Shown in pieces: positions 38,925 to 51,966 of a stretch of 64,000 nucleotides of DNA. Under the pieces are notes generated by a model. It did no database searches. It was not told the DNA's origin and worked only from the letters and a program-made list of their open reading frames with translations. This DNA is from Saccopteryx bilineata. Lineage: Eukaryota; Chordata; Mammalia; Chiroptera; Emballonuridae. The position numbers and the translations under genes were made by a program. The stretch covers positions 387,266,558 to 387,330,557 of the forward strand of contig NC_089490.1 of the NCBI RefSeq assembly GCF_036850765.1, written 5' to 3'. Positions within the stretch are counted from its first letter, which is position 1; every line of letters starts with the position of its first letter.

Positions 38925-39255
38925 TTTTTTTTTTACAGAGAGAGAGTCAGAGAGAGGGATAGACAGGGACAGACAGACAGGAACGGAGAGATGAGAAGCA
39001 TCAATCATTAGTTTTTCATTGCGCTTTGCAACACCTTAATTGTTCATTGATTGCTTTCTCATACATGCCTTGACCGCAGGCCTTCAGCAGACCAATGAAC
39101 CCCTTGCTCGAGCCAGAGAGCTTGGGCTCAAGCTGGTGAGCTTTTTGCTCAAACCAAATGAGCCCTCACTTAAGCTGGTGACCTCGGGGTTTTGAACCTG
39201 GGTCCTCTGCATCCCAGTCTGATGCTCTATCCACTGTGCCACCGTCTGGTCAGGC
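38925..39255 (-). repeat. tRNA-derived SINE, long GGTGGCGC-head type, minus strand
   Basis: T-run tail at the left, head complement 'gtgccaccgtctggtcaggc' at the right. Target duplication tcaaag(a/g)aattcttt at about 38908-38922 and 39256-39270. Confidence 0.93.
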
Positions 39256-42200
39256 TCAAAGGAATTCTTTATCTGTGGTATTATGCTTTATTTCCAGAAT
39301 TTTCATTTGACTATTTTTTATAGTTTCCATCTCAGTACTGAAAATTCCCACCTGTTCCTGCAAGTTGTTTACCTTTTTCACTAGACTGTTTAACATGGTA
39401 CAGATTATGTTAAAGCCTCTTTCTGATAGTTCTAACATCTCGGTCATCTCTGAGTCTGGCTCTTTTGACAGCTTTATATTAGGACAGTCAGTGGGTTGTT
39501 TTCACTTTTTTTCTCTTGGTAAATTTTGATTGAATGATGGACCTTCTGTGTAGAGAACTGAGTAGACTAAGATAAGTGTCATGTCCAGAAATGGGCAAAC
39601 TCTGTCAGGCCATGAAAGTGGAAGGTTGACCCAGTCTTGTCAGCCATTGGGCTGGGGTTGGGTTTTGCTGTTGGTAGACTTACCTTCAGCATACCACCGA
39701 CTTCAGATGCTGCGGCATTCAGCTGCTGCCACTGTGTCATCAGCGTGGGGCCCAGGGCACTGAGGTGGTTCTGAGTTCCCACCACACCCTCTGCTGGCCG
39801 AGCCTCAGAGGAGGCCTTTGCCCTTGGGGTGGACTTCCGCTGCTTGTGTGTGGTGCTGGGGCCTTGATTCTCCCTGCCCCTGGTCCAGCCTTAGCCGCAG
39901 GCAGGCCCATTGGCCAGGATGTTGGAGGAACTTTCTCAGATCGCCTGCTCCTTCCCCCTGTGGCAGCTGTGTTCAGCTCTGTCTGTGGGGAGTCTCCGGT
40001 TGGAGAGCTTCCTGCCCCTCCCTTAGTGGTAGCTGACCTCTGCTTTGTGTCACAGGGTCCTGACCTACCTACGTTTTCTTGCTTGTCCTCTGGGAACAGA
40101 TGGCTTTTGCTTCTCCCACGGGGCAGTGGCTTTGTCCAGGATTGCTGGTGGCAAGGCGTCCTGCCCCTCCCAGCACAGTAGACAGACTGTGGTGGCTCCC
40201 AGTTTCCTGTCCCCCCCTTAGGGGCCGAGGCTGGTGCCCCAACCCCTCACCCCCCCAGGGCAGGCTGCCTTCCACTCCTCCCAGAGCCTCAGCGATGTGC
40301 GCTTCTCTGCACCCCTAGCAGTCTAAGGCTTTAGCTCCAGCAGTGTAAGGCTTTAGCTTTGGATTTAAAGTGTGAAGCGGGCAGGATTTTTACCTCTGTA
40401 CTGTTGAGGGGGACTCTCTGTGGTTTCCTTCCCTTCCCCAGTCTTTCTCAAGAACATCCAGCAGAATAGAGCTTGCAAATAAATGCAGACGCCGCTTGTG
40501 TCTGGAGCTTCCAAATGGTTTTGCTAGCCCACACTCCATTTTAAGGATTCGTTGAACTTACAGCTGTTTTCTTTGGCTGCTTTAAGGTAACCTCCTCTCC
40601 CTTCTGTGCTCTTCCAAAGCTGAGGCTGTTCATGTCCCGTCGCTCCTGCAGGAGCTTGTCACCCTTTGAAATTTGCTTATTCTTCCTTAAATCCACTTCC
40701 TCCATCTTTCAGCTTTGAAAATCCTGTATTCAAGATGCAATCATTATTATTAAATGATGGTTCAGCCCTTTAACCTCATGGGTTGGAACTTAGACGGTTT
40801 GGGGAGCTCTGTGAACCGCCAGTGGTGCCCGTGTCTCTTGGTGCCTCACCGGGAGGTGCTGTTGTTGGGTGAATTTGCTGTCAACAAAGTTGGACCAACT
40901 CCCCTTTGACAGGCACTGGGAGAGGCCGGGAGCTCAGGGTGAGCAAAGCCAGACGTGTTCCCACGCTGTGGTTTCTGGAGAAATGCTGTCCTCTTCCCTG
41001 AAAGCTTAGAGGTTAAGCTACAAGGCACATGGCATTGGTTGCTGTACTTGTCATTATGAAGTTCTGTCACACTCTCATTTGATGTATTATTATTTCTGTC
41101 TCTATTATCTGACCGGTTGGATTTCTTTCCAGTCTTTAAAAATTGAGATGGATAGAGTGTAACATTGAGATCCCATTCTGTCTCTCCTTTTCCCCTTCCC
41201 CCATTCCCGTCCCCAAAAGTGTTGGAGGTATTCTGACATAAGTGACAAAGACCCTAAGGGGACAGGACAGATGTTAGTTTTGAGGAGAGCTACCATTTTC
41301 TGATGGTCTGTTCTGCACTAGCACTTTATAAGTAAGAAGCTTTATAAACCTCCTCTCGTTAGGCATCACAGCTTCACGAGGTAGGCGTTATGATCTTCAG
41401 CTTATAGATTTTGCACTTGAAATTGTGCAGGATGCTCACAGCCGTGGCTCTTTCTACTGTACTGCACTGGCTTCCTGTAAACACGTGTGATTGTTGTTGG
41501 CTTTCTGATACTGAAAATCCATGAAGTTAAGTACATTTAACTGAAGTAGCAGTTTCAATTTGAAGTACCTATTTGCTTATGATAGTTTTAAGTTGGCCCA
41601 GTCCTTGCCCTTTAGGCACCTTATTATTCTCACGTTTGAAAGCATCATAGGAACATTATGGGTTTCATGCTTTGAAATCTGCCTGTTTTATAAAATTACA
41701 TTGACATTTGTTTAATGAAGAAAGCTTAAACACTCAGTTCACAGTTATATATAACCAGTTCATGTGCGACTTAACTCTTCAACTATGTAGCTTCCACCAT
41801 GTAGGGTGACTGGGGAATTTGCATAGCTTCTGAAGAGTCCCTCATTTAAGCTTTTCAGATAGAGAGAGATGTGGCCCATGTTTTAGGGGGCGGGGAAACC
41901 GAAAACAAGCTTTTGCATTTGCTTACTGGATGAGAACATGGTGCTTTTGGGTATTGCCAGTACAGCTGCAAACTCCTTCCTCTGTGTGGACAAGTGGCTG
42001 CCACTGATCCTGGAGGAGCTGTAAGTTATAATGGCTCCTGAACATGTCAAGGGGTTACGGAGGTCCTGCAGAAACAGCTCAGCTGGAGGAGTTCACTTAT
42101 CCTCGGGCTCAAACACTTGAGTGATTACTGGCAAAACTTGCTTCCTTTAGAGCGACTTGCAGTTTGGTGGACAGAGTGAGGTGATGTGAGACATCTTAAA

Positions 42201-42559
42201 TTAGAAGCTCTGTCCTACAATTGGGCCTTTGGCTGGTATTCTAGGTAGATTTGTTACCAGTCATTGTTTCCTATAAATCCCAAAGGCTGCTGTCTCCGCT
42301 GTGATTAATGAGAACATAAAGCTTTGAAATATTTAAGTTTGAGAATAGTTTAATTTGAATATGATTTAAAATAAAAGAACATGTGATGATGGACCCATTT
42401 GGGTAAAAGGGAGGTCAATTTTAGGATGTGTGTCTATGTGTGGGCATGCTTCTTAGTGAATTTTTAAACCTCTCAGTTTCTTGAAAAAGGACTATTTCCT
42501 AAAACTTAGCATGTGCTGGTGTTCTTCTCTGGAATGGAGAGGAAGAAGGTCTCAATTTA

Positions 42560-42725
42560 GAGTTAGACTTAAGATGCTTGGGTCTGAGTTGTGACTTTGC
42601 CACTTAACATCTTTGTATCTTACATGTGAAGTGAAACTTGTATTTGCCCCAAATAGGGACAAGCTGATTATAATAAACAAGTGAGATTGTGGATACAAAA
42701 GTGCTTTGCAGCAGATGAAACATTC
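42560..42725 (+). repeat. MIR-like fragment
   Basis: 'tgggtctgagttgtgactttgc' style text followed by 'cacttaacatctttgtatct' fits MIR, diverged. L2-like scraps are scattered nearby, for example 41300-41470 and 42770-42900. Confidence 0.45.
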
Positions 42726-43934
42726 TAGCATTTGCAAAGATGCTAATTTAGAAAATGCTAGTTTCTACACCTAAGGAACTCATAATCTAGCTGGAGATAG
42801 AAAAGTGATCATCTGAAATAACAGTATAACAATTGTAGTACAGTATACATTGGAACTAACCCATAAGGTAAAGGCTGTAAGTTCTATAGGATTTCCTAGT
42901 GACGGGACATTGTTGGTATTTGGGGTAATCAGTTAAGGTTTCAGAGAGAAAACAGATTCTTTCAGGTCTCATAAATTGTAAATATTTTGGCTGGGTGATG
43001 GGGGAGGGAGCAGCAACATGAATTTAAGCAGGAATGAGATTGACATGAGTCGGGTATATCTAAGAAGCAGCAGATCGGAGACTGCAAGGCAGCCTAAGTC
43101 AGATGCCTTTGGAAGTGAAATCAGTTTCAGCTTTTCATTGAGTAGGAGAAATTCTCATTTTGATGCTTTTACCTCATTATGTAAGTGGTGGAGAGGATAG
43201 TAGCGTAACTTAAGTCATCCTGAGCTTTAACTAAGAACAGAGAACCAGCTCAGCAAACAGCCAGAGCTGGCAAGTCTAGACTAGAAAGCATCTCTTCCCT
43301 CCTTCTCTTTGGTGGTGCTTCCAGCTTTCTCATGTGAAATTTTCACACTTGCGGTAGAAACCCTAATGGCCCCTGATTTTGAGTGGAACCGTAGGTCTGA
43401 ATGCAGCTGGGAAGATCATCTAGACCAGCATTTTGCTTTGTTCATAACTGAGTTTAAACTCTGCTTGGATAAGAAACTGTCTTCTTTCAGTTTCTGCATT
43501 GGACTATGACAGAGTGGCTGCTTTTGAAGTAATCTTGCCAAAAAAAGAAAAAGAAGTATAAAACTTATTAAAACAGATAAAACCATAGCGTAGAGGCATC
43601 GATGCAGCTAATGCAGCCGGTACCAGATGGGTGCAATTCCTGAAGGAAGGAGGGAAGGAAGCGCACCGCAGGGGCAGCAGCGAGTGCACTCTAGTTCCCC
43701 CCAAGGAACACCCTGATTCACCACACAGGGGTAGAGAGTCAGAGCAGAGGGCAGTAGTCCCTTAGCGCTGAGAGGCGGAGTTAGGTCATGAAAGTATCTA
43801 GGATTTAAAGGACAGAATCCCAGGGAAAAGGGGACCATAAGAAAGTAAGCAAAAAATAGGCATGCAATCTTTCCTGGAGGTGTTTGCCAATGTCCAAGAT
43901 GCACATGATCAGAGCAAGACTCCAAGAATTTCTG

Positions 43935-45898
43935 CAGAGGATACAAAGTCAATATACAAAAGTCTATTGCTTTCCTATATGCCAACAATGAAACCTCAGA
44001 AAATGAACTGAAAAAAACAATTCCTTTTACAATTGCAACAACAACAACAAATACCTAGGAAGAAACTTAACAAAGGATGTGAAGGACCTATATACTGAAA
44101 ACTACAAAGCATTATTAAAAGACATTGAATAAGACACAATGAAATGGAAAAAATATTCTATGTTCATGGGTTGGAAAACTCAACATAGTTAAAATGGCCA
44201 TGTACTCAAAGCAATAGACAAATTTAATGTACTCCCTATTAAAATCCAATGTCAATTTTTAAAGGAATAGAATTAAAAAATCATCAGATTTGCATGGAAC
44301 CATGAAAGATCCTTAATAGCCAAGCAATCCTGAGAAAAAATGAATAAAGCCAGAGGTACCGTACTACCTGACTTCAGATTAGATTGGAGAGGCATAATCA
44401 TTGAAACAGCAAGGTATCAGCACAGAAACAGACACAGACCACTGGAATAGAATCGAGAGCCCAGAAATAAAACTACATATATATAACAAATAATCTTTGA
44501 CAAGGAGCCAAAAACACACAATGGAAAAAAGAAAGCCTCTTCAATAAATGGTGCTGGGAAAACTGGAAAGCCACATGCAAAAGAATAAAACTTGACTACA
44601 GTTTGTCTCCATGCACAAAAATTATTCAAAATGGATCAGAGCTAAATATAAAATCTGAAACAATCAATACCATAGGAAAGAAACATATGTAATTTATGGA
44701 CTTTGTCCGTAGAGAACATTTTATGATTTTGGCCCCAAGGCAAGGGGAATAAAGGCAACAATATATGAATGAGACTATATCAAATTAAAAAGCTCTGCAC
44801 AGCAAAAGAAATCAACAAAACAAAAAGACAGCCAACCAAATGGGAGATAATTTTCACAAAGTACACCTTCGATAAGGGGTTAATATCCAAAATACTGTAG
44901 ATAAAGAACTTAAAAAGCTCAGCAACAATCAAGCAAACAATCCAATTAAAAACTAGAGAGAGGACCTGAATAGACACTTCTCCCAGAAGACACATACATG
45001 GCCAACAGCTATATGCAAAGATGCTCATCTTCATTAGCTATTAGAGAAATGCAAATAAAAACTACAATGAGATACCACCTCACACCTATTAGATTGGTTG
45101 TTGTCAACAAGATAGATAATAACAAGTATTAAAGAGGTTGTGGAGGAAAAGGAACCTTTATTCACTGTTGGTGGGAATGTAAACTTGTACAACCACTATG
45201 GAAGACAGTATGGTGGTACCTCAAAAAATTAAGAATAGAGATACCATATGAACCAGCAGTCCCTTTACTGAGTATTTACCCGAAAAACTCAAAAACATTG
45301 GTATGCAAAGACACATGCACCCCCATGTTCATCGCAGCATTCTTCATCATGGCCAAGACATGGAAACAACCAAAGTGTCCCTCGATAGAGGATTGGATAA
45401 AGAAGATGTGATACATATATACAGTGAAATACTACTCAGCCATAAGAAACAATGACATACTGCCATTTACAACAACATGGATGGACCTTGAGAACATTAT
45501 ACTAAGTGAAATAAGTGAGTCAGAGTGAAATAAGCCAGGCAGAGAAAGACAAATATCATATGATCTCACTAATATGTGGAATCTAAGGAACAAAGTGAAC
45601 TGAGGAATGGAAAAGAGGCAGAGGCAGGGTCACAGGGACCAGAGGGACAGATGTCAGAGGGCAGGGGGATGAGGGGATGGGATCAGAGAAGGTGAAGGGA
45701 TTGGTGAAATTATATACACATAATACAGAGATACAGATAACATGACAGAAAATCCCAGAGGGGAGGGGAGAGGGAATTGGGGGAAGGGCACAAAAAGTGT
45801 GTAAATAGGGACAGAAGGGTGGGGGGTAAGGGTGTTTTTTTCAGTGGGACGCTTGAATCCATGTTAACAAAATAAAATTAATAAAAATTTAAAAAAAT
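43935..45898 (+). repeat. L1 LINE, 5'-truncated, plus strand (ORF2 end and 3' UTR)
   Basis: Begins within ORF2 ('caatatacaaaagtctattg') and continues through the C-terminal ORF2 region ('gttggtgggaatgtaaactt', 'tactactcagccataagaaa') and a 3' UTR to an A-rich end near 45890. Many stops break the frame. It belongs to the type also present in antisense at 53.8-57.9 kb. It abuts an older L1 3' end. Confidence 0.92.
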
Positions 45899-46186
45899 GA
45901 GTCAGAAAAATCTAAGAACTATATGATTTCACACATAGGTGGGCTATAAAACTGAGACTCATAGACATAGATAAAAGTGAAGTGGTTACTAGGGCAAGGG
46001 GGGTTGAGGGAAGGGGAACAGAGTAAAGAGGGACAGATGTATGGTGACAAAAATGATTTGACTTTGGGTAATGGACACACAACACAATTAACAGTTCAAA
46101 TGCTATAGAGATGTTTACCTGAAACCTGTGTACTCTTAATGATCAATGTTACCCCATTAGATGTGATTTCTAACTAAATAAAAATA
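45899..46186 (+). repeat. Older L1 3' end, plus strand
   Basis: Reads 'atatgatttcacacatagg', 'ggttactagggcaagg' and ends with 'ctaaataaaaatatc'. This repeats the final ORF2/3' UTR stage of L1 directly after the younger L1, so two L1 3' ends lie in tandem. The flank tctgcaga occurs on both sides of the composite (about 43928 and 46186). Confidence 0.7.
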
Positions 46187-46268
46187 TCTCTGCAGAAAGA
46201 AGCTGCTGGGAGCCTAACAAGCTGTAGACATCCCAGCAGTCTTATATAGTGCTTACAAGATAAGGTGG

Positions 46269-46988
46269 TGTTGGGCAGATAAAATGTATTATGCTCACGT
46301 TGTTAAAGATGGCGCTGCCCACGTGGAGGCCGTCGCCCAGGTGATATTAATGTGTGTTGGGGGCGGGCTGTGGGCAGGCAGGATCGTTGTAGCCTGGGGT
46401 TTGGTTTTGGGATTAAGCCTTTCCTACCCTTTTTGATGTGGGGTGGTACAATCCAATCATGCCTCAGAGAAGTGACTTTGTATTAGAGACTTCCCTATTT
46501 TGTATATTGTATTAAAGGTTTTGAATCTACACTATAAAATGGGTGCAGAACAGGATCTTGCACTCTTGGTTCCTGAGATTAGCATGAGAGAGCAGAGAGA
46601 GCACAGCAGAGAGCAGAGAAAGGCCACGTGGAGGAGGCCAGGAGAAGCAGCCAACATGGCAGAGTGTTGAGTGAGAGGCCAGTTAGAGCAGAGTTTGTGT
46701 AGGGAGAAGGAAGGAGATGGGGAACAGAGGTGAATAAGCCTGGTGAGCTAGAAACCTTTGATTCTAGGAAACTCGGATAAGTCAGTAGCTTTGTGAGCAC
46801 TGAATGTGACTGGGTTTTGAAGCCCAGTGTGTGTTTTTACTTGCCCGCCGGGTGCAAGCTAGAATTAAAGATGACAGCCCACCAGTTTTTGGCTCCGTTG
46901 TTTCTTTACCGACTGTCCTAATCCAATGCGAACCTGCATGGGCCAGGCTGCTGTGATGGTGGCCCTGGTCCTGGCTTCTGGCTTTATA
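46269..46988 (+). mobile_element. Solo LTR of an endogenous retrovirus, plus strand
   Basis: Begins TGTTGGGCAGATAAAATG and ends GGCTTTATA (CA end mutated to TA). The 5-bp target duplication ggtgg lies at 46264-46268 and 46989-46993. Same family as the LTR at 32599-33218: long shared stretches include 'gaaaggccacgtggagga' and 'ctagaaacctttgattctag'. It has a TATA-like box at 46533-46540 and an ATTAAA signal at 46864-46869. It lies in the same direction as EXT2, 3.2 kb before the next exon. No adjacent viral genes. Confidence 0.9.
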
Positions 46989-47199
46989 GGTGGTGTTCAG
47001 GCCTGCCAAAATGAGAGGTCCTGGTAGCTCACCTGGGCTTTAACTGAAAGCTCCAAAGGCCATACCTTGAGAGAAAGGGAAAGCTGAAAAAAGTTGGCCC
47101 TAACAAAACTTAAAACCGACCACTAACAGGATTACTGTGGTCTGCCTGCATTTTACTGTGCCTTAGGAGGAAGATAATCTGGGTCATCCAGAACCACTA

Positions 47200-49912
47200 C
47201 AATTTTTAATACAGAATGTCTGGCAAGTGTAAAATTAAGAGGCAGGCTAGAATTTGAGACCAAATAACCAAAATGAAGAGAAAAAACAGGTAGTAGAAGG
47301 AGACCTATAGGTGATTCAGCTATTGGAGTTATTTGTCTGAAACTGTGTTCAATAAAGTAGAAGAAAAGAAAGATAATCTCAACGAGGATATGAAATCTAC
47401 TTTTACAAAAGTCAAATGGAAATGCTGGAACTGAAAAATTTAAGAACTGACATTAAGAATTTAATACATGAGTTTAATAGCAATTTAGACACACACTAAA
47501 AGAAGAGAGGATTATAGGACCATGAGAAAATTGGTAGAAAATAGTCAGGTTGGAGCACAGAGAGAAAAATACAGAAAAGAGAACCAGAGACATAAAGGAC
47601 TCAGTGAAAGAATTTCATTTATCTGTTTGGTGTCCTAGAAGAAAAGTAGAGTGTGGCAGAACCGGTATTCAAAGAAAGATTGGCTGCAATTTTCTGAAAA
47701 CAGCAAGGGACATCAGACCACAGTTTGCAGAAGTTCTGCACTCCTCAGTGGGATGTGCAAAGAGCCATACCGAGGCATGTCATTTAGAACTGCTGTGAGC
47801 CAAGACAGAGGGAGCGTAAATGCGATGAGAATTAAAAGGCATGTTATCTTTAGTGGAGCATCAGGAAGTCTGACAGCTTTGATTTCTTAGTAAAAATTGG
47901 ATGAAGCCAGGAGACAATGAAATTGTACTTAGAATGTACTGGGTAAAATAAGATTGCTAACCTCAAATTCTCTATGAAGCATATATCTCCTTCCAAAATG
48001 AATGTGGGAAAAAAGAAACTTTCAAACAAATAAAACCTGAGAGAATTTGCTGTCAGCTGACCTGCAGTAAAGGCCAGCTACTAAAGAATAACAGAAGACT
48101 AAAAAACAGCAATCTAATGAAGAAAAAGATGGAATAATAATGTTTGATCAATTCTAAAGGCAAGAAAAGAGAAGTAAAGAACAGAACAGATGAAACAAAT
48201 ACACTTAAACTCAGCTATATCAGTAGTCACATCAAGTGTAAGTGGGACTATATGTACAATTGGAAGCCAGAGGTTTTTGAATGGAATAAAATACTAAAAT
48301 CTATTTATATTCTTTTTATAAGAGACAATCTTAAATAAGCCATGAGAACACAAATTTGAAAGTAAGAGTGTGGAAATATGCACATACACACATATACATG
48401 TGTGCACAACAAACAGAAAAAAACAGTAAGGGTATAGAATATTTAAATAGCACTAATGATCACCTTACTCTACTTGACAATTATAGAATGTTATACTCAC
48501 CAACTGAAGAATATACTTTTTATAGATTATTTACAGAAGTAAAGTCTTTTGGTCATAAGTCAAGTTTAGAGAAATTACCATGTATTGAAATAACACTTGT
48601 ATTCTCTGAAGACAATGCAGTCAAAGTAGAAATCAGTAACAGGTAAATAGAAAATCCCAAAATATTGGAAATTAAACAGTATACTTCTAAAATGACTCAT
48701 GGTTAAATAAGATATCACAATGGAAATTAGACAGCTTTTCACCTGAATTATTATGAAAATGACATAAATGCATGGTATATATATTTTTAAATAGTGCATA
48801 AATATGTATAGAGAGGTAAATTTATAACTTTCAGTGCACATATGAGAAACAAAGATTGAAATAAGTTATATAAACTTCAATCTCAAGACACTAAACACAA
48901 GATGAACTCAAGTCCTCCAAAATAGCCTGACCTGTGGTGGCGCAGTAGATTAAGCCTTGACCTGGAACACTGAGGTCACAGATTTGAAACCCTGGGCTTG
49001 CCTGGTCAAGGCACATATGGGAGTTGATGCTTCCTGCTCCTCCCCCCTTCTCTAAAATGAATAAATAAAATCTTTTTTAAAAAAGTCCTTCAAAATAGAA
49101 GAAAAGAAGTAATAAAATACCAGAAAGAAACAAAATAGAGGAAAAAAAATGTATGATAAAAATTAACAAAACCAAGAAATTGGTCTTTTGAAAGATTATT
49201 AAATTAATAAACTTTTAGTAAGTCTAATCACATGCAAAGAGAAAACACTATCAATATCAGGAATAAAAAGTGTATTACTACAGATTTTACAGGTATTAAA
49301 AAGAAGTTAACATACATTTTAGTCTAATAAATTTTACAATTTAATTGAATACAGTCTTCAAAAAATAATTTTTACAAAATTGATGTGAAGATGTACATAA
49401 TCTTATGTCTATGAAAGAGAACTAATCCATGATTTAAAACCTTCACATACCAAGCAATACCTAGCCCAGGTGGCTTTTTTGATGAATTCTAAATCTTTTA
49501 AGGAGGAAATAATGCCAATCTTGCATAAAATTTCCCAAAGAATAGAAAAAGAAGGAATACTTTTCAGCTCATTTCATGAGACCAGCATAACCTTAATACC
49601 AAAACTTGTCTTAAATATGTAAGTGTTGAGTACAAAGCAGTTAGACAGAAAAGAGTAAATACTGCTTGATTCCATTTATATGAAATCCAGCAGTGGGCAC
49701 AACAGAAATCAAAATAATGACTTACTCTTACAGAGAGAGGGGTGAGATACTGACTGGGACAGAGTGTAGGGGAATCTCTGGGGTGCTGGATTATTCTCTA
49801 TCTGGGTAATAGTTATAAGCACATAGATACGTAAAAATTCAGTGAGCTGTACACTTAAGATTCATGCACTTGACGGTGTATACATTATGTCTTAAGAAAA
49901 CACTATAAACTT
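47200..49912 (+). repeat. Old L1M/HAL1-type LINE, plus strand
   Basis: A-rich throughout. The 5' part has ORF1-like text ('tttctgaaaacagcaaggga', 'agaagttctgcactcctcag'). The 3' end reads 'gtgagctgtacacttaagat', 'cacttgacggtgtatacatt', a known old L1/HAL1 3' UTR ending. Frames are broken everywhere. A SINE interrupts it at 48926-49083. Confidence 0.7.
48926..49083 (+). repeat. tRNA-derived SINE, short GACCTGTGGTGGC type
   Basis: Starts cctgacctgtggtggcgcag. Target duplication agtcct(c/t)caaaatag at 48911-48925 and 49084-49098. The A-rich tail has the (AAT)-type aatgaataaataaaat end of this family. Confidence 0.94.
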
Positions 49913-50096
49913 GTTCTGGTATAACCATGATGTTTTTATCATCACATGATTTCTCTTATATCATAATTGAATCCAGTGTGTGCTTCCCTTGCTTGCATTC
50001 TATTTTGACTGCGTTTGATAAAAGTCTCACTTCTGATGGAGCTGGTGTGAACAGCAGGGAGCATTTGCTGTAGGCGCCCCTCCCCCTTTAGAATAA

Positions 50097-50354
<258 letters not shown>

Positions 50355-51147
50355 TAGGCATGGTCCAGCTGTTGGGATGGGGCAAAGGAGAATGTACTGA
50401 ATTTGTAAAGGTTATTTAAATTCTAGCTTTCTAAGATGAAAGCATGCTTATATATTTGAGATCTGATAAGGCCAGTTTAATTTTGAAATGATGACAAAAG
50501 TAAGAAATACAAAAGCAGCAGCATCTAGTTTTGAATGTGCTTAGAAAGACAATGTATTTATTTATTGCAGACATAAAATGGAGAGCCTTGAGTCTTTGTT
50601 GGAAATCAAAGACTTTCTAATGACTTTCACAGCTGTTGTGCTTAGAACTCTTGACAGGATTCTGTAATCTACTTAATAATAATAGTTTATATTTTAAGTG
50701 CTTACTCTCTGCCAGGGACTGTTCTGGATTATTTTAGTGAACATTTCTAACACCCTGTGAGGAAGATAGTCAGCAAAAGTGATCTAGAGGAGTTATAGAG
50801 ACCCTGGGTGTTTCCAGCAGAGAGGGGGGGTGATCAGAAGCTGTCCTCAGGACTGCTTCCTTGCTTGAAGGAGTCACAGGACCTTGTAGCACTGTCAGCA
50901 TTGTGGAGTAGCCACACCTCCTTTCTCACTGAAAATGCCTGAAGCTCTGGGCTGGCAGTTGTTGCTCCCTAGCTCCTTGGGAGCACACCTGGCTGTCTGG
51001 CTCACAGAGCCCAGGGCTTTCCTGTGAAATAACTAGACTCCATTCTTCATTCTAATCGCTGCCTCTCTGGCCAGCCCTCCTTGTCTACCTTCTCAGTAGA
51101 GCTGTGTACTGTTACCTGGTTAATCTTCATATAGGACTCTCCTATTC

Positions 51148-51197
51148 TTCCTTCCTCCCTTCCTCCCTCTCTCCCCTTCCTTCTTCTTTCCTCCCAT
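51148..51197. repeat. CT-rich low-complexity tract
   Basis: About 50 bases of almost pure pyrimidine on the + strand, followed by an L2-like fragment ('gtcaggcacttcaccaggtg') to about 51420. Confidence 0.7.
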
Positions 51198-51668
51198 CTT
51201 TATTAAGCAGTCAGTATGTGTCAGGCACTTCACCAGGTGCGAAAATGTAGAAAGAAAAGCCATTCCCTGCCCTCAGAGGAACTCTCTACTAACTGGGGAA
51301 GCCAGTGCGGAAGGCTGCAGTTGTATGAGATGCACTGTAACAGGTGTGCAGAACCCGCAGGAGCCCATGGGAGGCCGCGCTTCTCCTCTCCAGAAGGGGC
51401 CAGGGTACTTCCTGCCTGAGAGGAAGTAAATATATGCTCAGAGTAGAATAGAACAGAACAACACCTTTCTACTGTGCTTGAAGTCAAGTTTACTTCTGTT
51501 TATCTCCTCCCTTGAATCCATTACCAGAATGTTTTTATTTACATATAAGCATAATTATATAATTTTAGAACACAAATGGGGTCATATGACACACATTGTT
51601 CTGTACCTTGCCTTTTTTACTTTAATAATATATCATTGACTTATTTCCATTTCATTCTATATAGTATA

Positions 51669-51966
51669 CAGTTGGCTGTTTATATCTGCTGGTATTGGTA
51701 TCAGTTCTGTGAGTTTGGCATTTGTGGATTCAACCAACTGCAGATTGAAAATATTTTTTTAAATCCTAGGAAGTTTCAAAAAGGAAAACTTGAATTTGCC
51801 ACATATTGGGCACTATACTGAACCCATGGAATGAAGGGATGGGCAGGCATACCCTGGCCTGGCCTATATGTAAATATAGATTATATGCAACAAGAAGCCA
51901 TTTTATGTAAGGGACTTGAGCATCTGCAGATTTTGGACCAGTCCCCACTATACCTGGTGATGACTG
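51669..51966. mobile_element. Tigger/MER2-type MITE (Tc1-mariner superfamily)
   Basis: Starts cagttggctg and ends gatgactg between TA dinucleotides (51667-51668 and 51967-51968). Contains 'gtggattcaaccaactgcag' near the left and 'gggacttgagcatctgcaga' near the right, a hallmark pair of this eutherian element. Diverged and shortened, so old. Confidence 0.8.

Larger units (their letters stand above)
38396..40330. repeat. Probable old L1-related region with SINE insertions
   Basis: Phrases such as 'attacttctttaaatatat', 'ttctgatagttctaacatct' and 'tttgattgaatgatggacc' recall old LINE sequence. Class and orientation are uncertain. The GC-rich open frames at 39765-40181 show no protein family. 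Two SINEs lie inside (38625-38798 and 38925-39255). Confidence 0.4.

Noticed and set aside
39765..40181. 138-codon frame in a GC-rich stretch
   Set aside because: No domain, signal or homologue recognised; inside a region that resembles old LINE sequence.
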